From Methanoregula sp. (lineage in GTDB: Archaea > Halobacteriota > Methanomicrobia > Methanomicrobiales > Methanospirillaceae): DNA of 40,171 bases. The position numbers and the translations under genes were made by a program. The notes beneath the pieces were generated by a model that had not been told where the DNA came from, made no database searches, and saw nothing but the letters and a program-made list of their open reading frames with translations. Location of the stretch: the NCBI GenBank assembly GCA_026394655.1, contig JAPKXU010000059.1, positions 1-40,171 of the forward strand, written 5' to 3'. Shown here piece after piece: positions 31,602 through 38,651 of the stretch (the first letter of the stretch is position 1; each line of letters starts with the position of its first letter).

Positions 31602-34052
31602 ATGACCAATAATCAAAACGAAGTGGCATTGTCTGAGGTTATTGGATTTATTTTACTCATGGGACTTATTGTCGCTGTGTTTTCTGTCTGGGTTATCTAT
31701 GTCGTGCCTTCTGTCGGGCGGGAAGCCGAGATCATACATATTGACGAAATCAAAAATGGGTTTACGGATTATAAAATTTCTCTTGACAGCGTATGGCTCA
31801 ACAACAAAACCGGCGTTACTACGTCCACAACATTTAATCTGGGAACTCAGGGAGGCAGTACACAGGCTGGCGGTTTATTTCTCCCCCTGCTGCAGCCATT
31901 TCCTTCAACGGGAATAATATCCATCGCAGATGAGGGGGATACGCTCTCAATCGATTGCAGCAGTAATCTTACCGATGTGACCAACTCCCAATTCCCGCTC
32001 AACATCAGCAAGGTAAAATACGATACTGGAAATTATTACTGGATTCAGCAACAGTATTACTACCAAACCGGGGGGGTATTTCTCTCACAGGACCAGAGAC
32101 CGACAATACAGGGAGGGGTGACAAACCGGATCTCCCCACCCATCTCTGTTTTCGGAACCGTAAACAGGGTCTGGGTAAACATTATTCCCATCCAGATCGA
32201 TGGTGGAGGTCACATAGGTGGTACTGGTCCGGCTCGCGTAGATAGCCGGTTAAAAGTGCAGCCGCCCCTCAATATCTCATATCCGGGACACCAGGCGAAC
32301 AGCTGGGTGAATATCTCCATAAATGTCGGTGATAACCAGACAGCCCGCGTGTGGAGAGATCTCTTTAATGGTATTGCTGTGCGGGAGCAGATCCCCCCGG
32401 CATGGTACACGGTGAATTGGATGGAGAATCCTCAGACACACCGGAGTACTGTATTTATGCTGATCACCGGTCCAAATACCGATAATACACAGGACGTATA
32501 CCTGACAGTAAATCGTGTTGCATTTTATGTTGCCCTGAATAATGTCGAATCCGGTGTTCCCCCGACACCTCCAGACCCGGTTACTGCCGCATTCACCGGC
32601 AGCCCGCTATCGGGATTAAAGCCGCTTCCGGTGCAGTTCACGGATGCGTCAACCGGGCCGGTGACAACATGGTCATGGACATTCGGTGACGGAAATGTCT
32701 CCTCTTTGCAGAGCCCGCTGTATACGTATCTGAATGGGGGTACTTATTCGGTTAGTCTTACGGTCAGCAACGGAACCGGGAGTAATGCCTTGACAAAGAC
32801 GAATTACATCTCGGTTAACGTTCCTCCTGCCCCGGTAACCGCCGCATTCAGTGGCAGCCCGCTATCGGGAATAAAGCCGCTTCCGGTGCAGTTCACGGAT
32901 GCGTCAACCGGGCCAGTTACATCACGGTTATGGGCATTCGGGGATGGCAATACATCAACGCTGCAAAACCCGCTGTATACATATCCGAATGTTGGCATCT
33001 ATTCAGTAAATCTTACTGTCAGCAATGGGACCGGGAGTAATACCCTGACAAAGCTGAGTTACATCACGGTTAACGCACCTCCAGCCCCGGTAACTGCCGC
33101 ATTCAGTGGCAGCCCGCTATCGGGAATAAAACCGCTTGCGGTGCAGTTCACGGATGCGTCGACCGGGCCGGTGACTTCACGGTTATGGACATTCGGTGAC
33201 GGAAATGTCTCATCAGTACAGAGTCCATTGTATACGTATCCCAACGCAGGTACCTATTCAGTCAGTCTTACTGTCAGCAACGGGACCGGGAGTAATACCC
33301 TGACAAAGCCGAGTTACATCACGGTTAACGCACCTCCAGCCCCGGTAACTGCCGCATTCAGTGGCAGCCCGCTATCGGGAATAAAACCGCTTGCAGTGCA
33401 GTTCACGGATGCATCGACCGGGCCTGTGACGTCACGGTTATGGACATTCGGTGACGGAAATGTTTCGTCAGTACAGAGTCCATTGTATACGTATCCCAAC
33501 GCAGGTACCTATTCAGTCAGTCTTATGGTCAGCAACGGGACCGGGAACAATACCCTGACAAAGCCGAGTTACATCACGGCAAATGCCCCGTACATCCAAC
33601 GGGTGGTTGCCGGTCGCTCCACACCTTATACCGATACGACCGGCAAGGTCTGGTCCGCAGACCAAGCGTTCTTAACCGGGAGCTGGGGGTACACTGCCGG
33701 AGGCCAATACGGTCCAGTAAGTAGTTCTATCTCCGGAACTCCCGACCCGGCATTATACCAGACCGAACGGTATGGGAATTTCCAGTACCAGTTCACTGTT
33801 CCGAACGGGAATTACAATGTAATGCTCAAATTTGCAGAAATTTACTGGGACGGTTCGAACCAGCGTATCTTCAATGTGAATATTGAAGGTACACAGGTTA
33901 TGAGCAACGTTGACCTCTATGCACTGGTCGGAAAGAACGCGGCATATGACAGAACATTCCCGGTAACGGTGAGTGACGGTCTTTTAAACATCAATTTCCA
34001 GACCCTGACTGACAACGCGAAGATATCGTCAATAGAAGTGGTAAGGGTCTGA
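31602..34052 (+). CDS. Pilin-like surface protein with four PKD domains and a C-terminal malectin domain
   Basis: An 816-residue exported protein. Residues 1-33 are the pilin-like hydrophobic N-terminus (SEVIGFILLMGLIVAVFSVW); 34-310 is the beta-rich domain shared with the genes at 29080 and 34272. Four tandem PKD repeats of exactly 85 residues each occupy about 324-663 (FTDASTGPVT and FGDGN motifs in each), the third and fourth almost identical. Residues 664-816 match malectin, a diglucose-binding fold (VVAGRSTPYTDTTGKVWSAD; NVMLKFAEIYWD; RIFNVNIEG). So it likely binds a carbohydrate outside the cell. I start at ATG 31602 (MTNNQNEVALSE), consistent with paralogues and promoter spacing; an upstream in-frame ATG at 31542 lies before the promoter. 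Confidence 0.88.
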   Translation: MTNNQNEVALSEVIGFILLMGLIVAVFSVWVIYVVPSVGREAEIIHIDEIKNGFTDYKISLDSVWLNNKTGVTTSTTFNLGTQGGSTQAGGLFLPLLQPFPSTGIISIADEGDTLSIDCSSNLTDVTNSQFPLNISKVKYDTGNYYWIQQQYYYQTGGVFLSQDQRPTIQGGVTNRISPPISVFGTVNRVWVNIIPIQIDGGGHIGGTGPARVDSRLKVQPPLNISYPGHQANSWVNISINVGDNQTARVWRDLFNGIAVREQIPPAWYTVNWMENPQTHRSTVFMLITGPNTDNTQDVYLTVNRVAFYVALNNVESGVPPTPPDPVTAAFTGSPLSGLKPLPVQFTDASTGPVTTWSWTFGDGNVSSLQSPLYTYLNGGTYSVSLTVSNGTGSNALTKTNYISVNVPPAPVTAAFSGSPLSGIKPLPVQFTDASTGPVTSRLWAFGDGNTSTLQNPLYTYPNVGIYSVNLTVSNGTGSNTLTKLSYITVNAPPAPVTAAFSGSPLSGIKPLAVQFTDASTGPVTSRLWTFGDGNVSSVQSPLYTYPNAGTYSVSLTVSNGTGSNTLTKPSYITVNAPPAPVTAAFSGSPLSGIKPLAVQFTDASTGPVTSRLWTFGDGNVSSVQSPLYTYPNAGTYSVSLMVSNGTGNNTLTKPSYITANAPYIQRVVAGRSTPYTDTTGKVWSADQAFLTGSWGYTAGGQYGPVSSSISGTPDPALYQTERYGNFQYQFTVPNGNYNVMLKFAEIYWDGSNQRIFNVNIEGTQVMSNVDLYALVGKNAAYDRTFPVTVSDGLLNINFQTLTDNAKISSIEVVRV
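32572..33591 (+). repeat. Four 255-base tandem repeats coding PKD domains
   Basis: The anchor GCCGCATTCA recurs at 32586, 32841, 33096 and 33351, exactly 255 bases apart. Units 3 and 4 are nearly identical base for base; units 1 and 2 differ more, and unit 1 starts with ACCGGC where the others have AGTGGC. This shows recent expansion or gene conversion inside the array. Confidence 0.9.
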
Positions 34053-34055
34053 CCA

Positions 34056-34062
34056 TTTTTTT
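34056..34062 (+). terminator. Oligo-T terminator candidate
   Basis: A run of seven T four bases after the stop of the malectin-PKD gene, a plausible archaeal transcript end. Confidence 0.4.
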
Positions 34063-34235
34063 ACTTCGCTCTCCCAGTGAAGGCGTAAATAAAAAAGGTT
34101 ACTGTTTTGCGCCAGGCGGACACAATGAGCGTGTATAACCGGCAGCCACTCCCGGACTGGGATTTGAGTATACCATCAGTTCTCTTCTACGCGAGAATAC
34201 TCCCGTCTCATGCAGTCTTATCCGACGCAACAACA

Positions 34236-34261
34236 TTTAAATAAAGTCTCCAACAACCAAC
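34236..34261 (+). promoter_or_regulatory. Conserved promoter, copy 3 of 3
   Basis: TTTAAATAAA (34236-34245) plus a 16-base stretch differing from copies 1 and 2 at one central position (CCAACAACC instead of CTCACAACC region), ending 11 bases before ATG 34272. CGACGCAACAAC lies just upstream as in copy 2. Confidence 0.75.
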
Positions 34262-34271
34262 AGATACTGAA

Positions 34272-35243
34272 ATGACCAATAATCAGAACGAAGTTGCATT
34301 ATCTGAGATTATTGGATTTATTTTACTTTTAGGGCTTGTTTTTGTTGCAGTTTCCGTCTGGGTTATCTATGTCGTGCCGGTAACCGGAAGGGAAGAGGAA
34401 ATCCAGCATGTGAATGAAATTAAAAACGGATTCACGGGGTACAAAAATATTCTTGATAACCTCTGGCTCAATAACGAGACCGGGGTTACCACGTCAACAC
34501 CGTTCAATCTTGGGACCAGAGGGGGCTTTACTCAAGCGGGAGGGCTATCGTTAGCCCTCGTGGAACCAATGCCTTCCACAGGGACAATCACCATAGATAC
34601 CGGGGATCCCCCGGATACGATGTCTATTGACTGTAGCAGCAACCTCACCGATGTAACGAATGCCCAGTTCCCTCTTAACCTCACCAAGGTAAAATACGAA
34701 ACCGATAATAAATACTGGATCCAGCAGCAGTTTTATTATCAGACAGGAGGAGTGTTTCTTACACAGGATCAGGGTTCAACAACCCAGGGTGGGGTGACAA
34801 ACCGGATCTCCCCGCCCATTTCGGTATTCGGGAATAAAGACATTGTCTGGGTAACCATTGTGCCGATCCAGATTGATGGTGCTGGCAGCATGAGCGGAAC
34901 AGGCACGATTCGTGTGGATACCTGGTTAAACCCCCGTACCACACCATTAAATATTTCATATCCCGGGCACCAGTTGAACAGTTGGGTAAATATTTCAGTG
35001 AATGTCGCAGATAATCAGACAGCCCGCATGTGGAGGGATCTCTTCAAAGGGATTGCTGATCGGGAACATCTCAACACAACATGGTATAATGTGGACTGGC
35101 GGGAAAACCTGCAGACACACCGGAGTACTGCATATATGTACATAAGTGGATCTAAAACCGATGATACACGCGATGTATACCTGTCGGTACAGCGTGTCCA
35201 GTTTTATGTCACTCTGAATAATGTTGGATCTGGAATTGTGTGA
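34272..35243 (+). CDS. Short pilin-like surface protein paralogue without tail domains
   Basis: A 323-residue exported protein matching the N-terminal ~310 residues of the two larger paralogues upstream and then stopping. It has the pilin-like membrane helix (SEIIGFILLLGLVFVAVSVW), the conserved NEIKNGFTGYK segment, an IDCSSNLTDVTNAQFPLN motif and the ending VQFYVTLNNVGSG. So it is the core unit on which the other two add PKD, malectin or beta-sandwich tails. Its stop is five bases before the next ATG, so the next gene is probably translated from the same mRNA. Many N-x-T/S sites suggest glycosylation. Confidence 0.82.
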   Translation: MTNNQNEVALSEIIGFILLLGLVFVAVSVWVIYVVPVTGREEEIQHVNEIKNGFTGYKNILDNLWLNNETGVTTSTPFNLGTRGGFTQAGGLSLALVEPMPSTGTITIDTGDPPDTMSIDCSSNLTDVTNAQFPLNLTKVKYETDNKYWIQQQFYYQTGGVFLTQDQGSTTQGGVTNRISPPISVFGNKDIVWVTIVPIQIDGAGSMSGTGTIRVDTWLNPRTTPLNISYPGHQLNSWVNISVNVADNQTARMWRDLFKGIADREHLNTTWYNVDWRENLQTHRSTAYMYISGSKTDDTRDVYLSVQRVQFYVTLNNVGSGIV

Positions 35244-35248
35244 TTATT

Positions 35249-36772
35249 ATGATGAACAGACGACTTGGGTTAAAGCCAAAAAAACCAAATAAAACCGGGG
35301 AAGAAAAGACAACCCGAAGAGATGCATATCACGAGTCCGGGGTATCAGAGGTTGTGGGGGCGATCCTTCTTATCTCGCTCGTTGTCATCTGTGTCGCAAT
35401 TATCGGTGTTTACCTGTTTTCCCAGCCACTGCCGGAAAAGGTTCCCAATTTGCAGTTCATGGTCGGTTCTGACAATCCCACAACACCGTCCCAGCTGTTC
35501 CTGTACCATAATGGGGGAGACCCGTTGACTGCCGGGGAATTTTCCGTACTTGTGGATGGGGTTTCCCAGCCTTACACGGTTGCCAGTGGGGGCAACCAGT
35601 GGTCACTCGGAGAATATCTGGTGATTAACAATATTACGACAATTCCGCAGGATGTAAAAATTGTCTACGGTACTGCTACTTCCGGCAGTGGACAGACTAT
35701 TATCCGGTCCGCATCTTCAGTTAATTTAAATAGGACCAATATCCCGGACGTGATTCCGACACCTCCCATTTGTTCCTGCTGTAATATCGGCATGATCCCC
35801 CCGGATGAGATTCTGGAAGCGATCATGTGGAATATAACCTATAACTCCGAGACATTTTTAAGAAGGGATATACACACCCGGCTGTATCAATGCGGCAATC
35901 TGTCGTTCAGGGTCACTAAACCAAATTCAACAATGTCCATAGCAACAGACAATAAAAACCTGACCGTCGGAGATACCGTGAAAATATCCCTGAGCAGCAG
36001 AACCAGTTATTTTAAATTCTATGGACTTGGGGGCACGTTCTCCACTATCCGTGGCAATTATCTCTATATCACCCTTACGCATGCCGGAGAGACAACCCCT
36101 TACTATAATGGGGTATCCATGACTCTCGATAATGCATGGATCACCGGTTATGACAGTCTGTCTTCAACATTATCCATTTGTTCGCCCGGGGAATCGGGGG
36201 GAATCTCATATTGGAAATATACTTTGCTTGTCATGAACAGTACCATGCCTGAAATCGATCGTAAAGATCCCCGTGACATCAAAATTATGAATATACACCC
36301 GAATCTTGTTGGATTATTTGTCCTCGATTGGGACAGCACAAGCGCCGAGCCGGGCGTGTACTATACCGGTGGTTCAGGAGATACCTATCTTAACGAGATT
36401 ATATGCATTCCACCCGATTATCATTGGTGGGAGTATTATTGGTGGGAACATGATTATTATGACTATCATGGATACGGGTATTATGAATATGGATATGATG
36501 GAATTGTGAATAATGAAAATCTGTTTAATGGATATGGGTATGATGGAAATGTGGGCTGTGGCGATACCGGATCCGGTGGGGGCGGAACCTGTGGGTCGCT
36601 GAGTTGTGGTAACCCATATACTAAATGTCCAGTTGAATTAAGTGCACCTGTTTATCCTGATGATAGTTGTGATGATAAGGATTGCAAAGACAGCTCTTCC
36701 CATCATGATTATAATCATGAGATCTATGTAAATCATGATGATGATTGGCATCATTGCGGGTACTACCATTAG
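35249..36772 (+). CDS. Pilin-like protein with a Tyr/Trp/His/Asp/Cys-rich C-terminal tail
   Basis: A 507-residue exported protein. Residues 28-55 form a canonical archaeal pilin N-terminus (SGVSEVVGAILLISLVVICV) preceded by a basic region (MMNRRLGLKPKKPNK ... TRR), and about 63-150 is the usual pilin beta domain (LFLYHNGGDPLTAGEF; VLVDGVSQPY). A Cys cluster CSCCN lies near 175. The last ~118 residues are unlike the rest: a run of Tyr/Trp with His, Glu, Asp (YHWWEYYWWEH, HGYGYYEYGYDG), then Gly/Cys-rich, then Asp/His-rich (CDDKDCKD, SSHHDYNHE, HDDDWHHCGYYH). It may bind metal or be redox-active. ATG 35249 or 35252 is likelier than GTG 35240. Coupled to the upstream gene. Confidence 0.78.
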   Translation: MMNRRLGLKPKKPNKTGEEKTTRRDAYHESGVSEVVGAILLISLVVICVAIIGVYLFSQPLPEKVPNLQFMVGSDNPTTPSQLFLYHNGGDPLTAGEFSVLVDGVSQPYTVASGGNQWSLGEYLVINNITTIPQDVKIVYGTATSGSGQTIIRSASSVNLNRTNIPDVIPTPPICSCCNIGMIPPDEILEAIMWNITYNSETFLRRDIHTRLYQCGNLSFRVTKPNSTMSIATDNKNLTVGDTVKISLSSRTSYFKFYGLGGTFSTIRGNYLYITLTHAGETTPYYNGVSMTLDNAWITGYDSLSSTLSICSPGESGGISYWKYTLLVMNSTMPEIDRKDPRDIKIMNIHPNLVGLFVLDWDSTSAEPGVYYTGGSGDTYLNEIICIPPDYHWWEYYWWEHDYYDYHGYGYYEYGYDGIVNNENLFNGYGYDGNVGCGDTGSGGGGTCGSLSCGNPYTKCPVELSAPVYPDDSCDDKDCKDSSSHHDYNHEIYVNHDDDWHHCGYYH

Positions 36773-36800
36773 TAAGGAATTGGATCAGGCAACAATCAGC

Positions 36801-36842
36801 AATGCAGAAAAATCTCCATTCATTAATGGGAGATTCTGCATT
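36801..36842. terminator. Hairpin after the aromatic-tail gene
   Basis: AATGCAGAA plus ATCTCC on the left pairs with GGAGATTCTGCATT on the right around an 11-12-base loop, with a two-base bulge. It lies 28 bases after the stop and is followed at 36861 by a run of six T, so a transcript end is plausible. Confidence 0.5.
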
Positions 36843-37103
36843 GTACCCATCAGCGTTCCCTTTTTTACAAAATACAAGACCTATATGATTCGACACCTGT
36901 GGTTAAATCCCGGATTAGGAAAATATGCGTCATTTCTGGGATGATCAACGTGCTCCACTCATGATGCACCACCTGTAGCAGCACAGGACTTTTACCATAT
37001 AATGGGGGATACTCCCACCATGCAGGAAAAAAACCCGGTTATAGATCAAAACACATTTTTCCCGGACTTTGCCCGATTGAACCCAATACTTGCGAAATTT
37101 GGG

Positions 37104-37136
37104 AGCTGCTCAGGTAATCTTATGTAAGATGCAGCT
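37104..37136. promoter_or_regulatory. Nested inverted repeat in the shared upstream block of paralogue A
   Basis: AGCTGC (37104-37109) pairs with GCAGCT (37131-37136), and inside them ATCTTA (37117-37122) pairs with TAAGAT (37125-37130). The segment TCAGGTAATCTTATGTA here resembles TCAGGTAATATTATATGTA at 38493, each about 155-160 bases before a paralogous start. Confidence 0.4.
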
Positions 37137-37264
37137 ATACACTGCATTATTGCCATCAATAATCAGATGGCAAATACAATCCTGACACGTGATCGGAAAA
37201 AACCATCAATAGCCGGTTATTGGCGAAAAAATCTAGGGTATATGTTCAATGCCGATGGATCCGT

Positions 37265-38410
37265 ATGAAACCGGAAAAGGATGTCGAAAAGGGTATTACT
37301 AAACTAATTGGAACACTACTGCTTATTGTCATATTTATCGCTGCCTTTGCTATCCTGGGAGTCCTCCTTTATTCGCAAACTTCAACGGAGAAAACACCCC
37401 GGTTAAATCTTGAGATTGCCAGTCAGGGTAACACGATCACCGTTTCCCATGCAGGAGGTGATCCTATTTCTGGTGGTGAATATTATATCCTTGTGGATGG
37501 GGTTCCCCGGACGTTCACCGGAGCAGCCAGTGACAACACATGGTCAATCGGTCAGACGCTCACCTACCAATCACCGGATACTCCACATCAGGTAGATGTG
37601 GTGTATGTTTCCCCGGGCGGCGCGAAATATCTGGTTGCCACACAAACACTGGGTCAAAACGTCAGACCAACAACCATACCCATTCCACCCGAACCGGTAG
37701 TGGCAAATTTTACCGGCACTCCTGTCGTGGGACTGGTTCCATTAACCGTCCAGTTCACGGATGCATCCGCTGGACCTGTCACATCATGGTCATGGTTGTT
37801 TGGTGATGGCGGGACATCCCCCGCAAAAAGCCCAGTCCACCAGTTCATAAATAACGGTACATATACAGTCAGCCTGGCGGTGAGCAACGGTACTGGCAGT
37901 GACATCATAAGCCGGGTGGGGTACATCACGGTAAATTCGCCGGTTGTTACTCATATTATCAATGGATCAGCATCAACTTCAGGAGGTAATGTTTCACCAT
38001 CAGGTACGTTACATGTTGAACATGGGACCAGTCAGACATTTACGATTACACCGGATACCGGTTATCGTACAGCGAACGTGCTCGTGGATAATGTATCTCA
38101 GGGAGCAATCTCCAGTTATACATTCACAAATGTGGTTTCTGCCCACACGATCTTGGCATCGTTTACAACCAATCCATTAGTGGCAGGCTTTACCTGGGAT
38201 GAACCGGGTCAAAGTGGGCACCTCACCTTTACCGATACCACCCAGGGAGCACCAACTTCCTGGAACTGGAACTTTGGCGATGGCAGTACATCAACCGTGC
38301 AGAACCCATCTCATGATTTCGCGAAAAAACATTCATATCCGGTAACATTGACAGTCTCACGAATTTCTGATGGTGCAACCAATTCAATAATAAAAACGAT
38401 TGATCTCTGA
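37265..38410 (+). CDS. Pilin-like surface protein with two PKD domains and one InlB-type repeat
   Basis: A 381-residue exported protein. A short basic/acidic head (MKPEKDVEKG) leads into one membrane helix (about 12-36, LIGTLLLIVIFIAAFAILGV) and the pilin-like beta domain (about 45-130; HAGGDPISGGEYYILVDGV). PKD domain 1 is at about 144-224 (FGDGGTS), a divergent InlB B-repeat at about 228-301 (GGNVSPSGTLHVEHG; ITPDTGYRTANVLVD) and PKD domain 2 at about 304-381 (FGDGSTS). ATG 37265 is chosen because the next paralogue begins MKPAKD at the same point, after GATGGA in both. Likely a cell-surface adhesin. Confidence 0.83.
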   Translation: MKPEKDVEKGITKLIGTLLLIVIFIAAFAILGVLLYSQTSTEKTPRLNLEIASQGNTITVSHAGGDPISGGEYYILVDGVPRTFTGAASDNTWSIGQTLTYQSPDTPHQVDVVYVSPGGAKYLVATQTLGQNVRPTTIPIPPEPVVANFTGTPVVGLVPLTVQFTDASAGPVTSWSWLFGDGGTSPAKSPVHQFINNGTYTVSLAVSNGTGSDIISRVGYITVNSPVVTHIINGSASTSGGNVSPSGTLHVEHGTSQTFTITPDTGYRTANVLVDNVSQGAISSYTFTNVVSAHTILASFTTNPLVAGFTWDEPGQSGHLTFTDTTQGAPTSWNWNFGDGSTSTVQNPSHDFAKKHSYPVTLTVSRISDGATNSIIKTIDL

Positions 38411-38492
38411 TAAAAATTAATTATTTCAACATAAACCATTTACCTCGGTTGTCTCCTGACAGTCCAAAGCAAAGACTGGTTTTATGATCTGA

Positions 38493-38511
38493 TCAGGTAA
38501 TATTATATGTA
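38493..38511 (+). promoter_or_regulatory. Shared upstream block of paralogue B
   Basis: TCAGGTAATATTATATGTA matches the block before the preceding paralogue and includes a good TATA-like core (ATATTATATG). It lies 159 bases before ATG 38652, so a long 5' leader is implied, unlike the three genes at 29080-34272. Confidence 0.4.
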
Positions 38512-38651
38512 TTGATGCTAAAAATTGCAACATTGTCAACAAAAATCGGGGTAATAAAAATTCCCGGAAATGTGATCTGTTGAATCACCACTAGGTAATA
38601 TTTGAAGCAGGCAAATGTTTCGATTAAATTTTCATAACTGATGGAATCTGT

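Larger units (their letters stand above)
36773..37264. other. Intergenic region with two inverted repeats
   Basis: About 490 A/T-rich bases. It contains the hairpin at 36801-36842, a T-run near 36861-36866, a TATA-like element CCATATAATGG (about 36997-37007), a nested inverted repeat at 37104-37136 and a block near 37110-37130 shared with the next paralogue. No gene is supported. Confidence 0.5.

Noticed and set aside
36621-36896. Minus-strand frame opposite the aromatic tail
   Set aside because: His/Asn-rich mirror of the low-complexity tail, crossing the stop and hairpin; no start signal.
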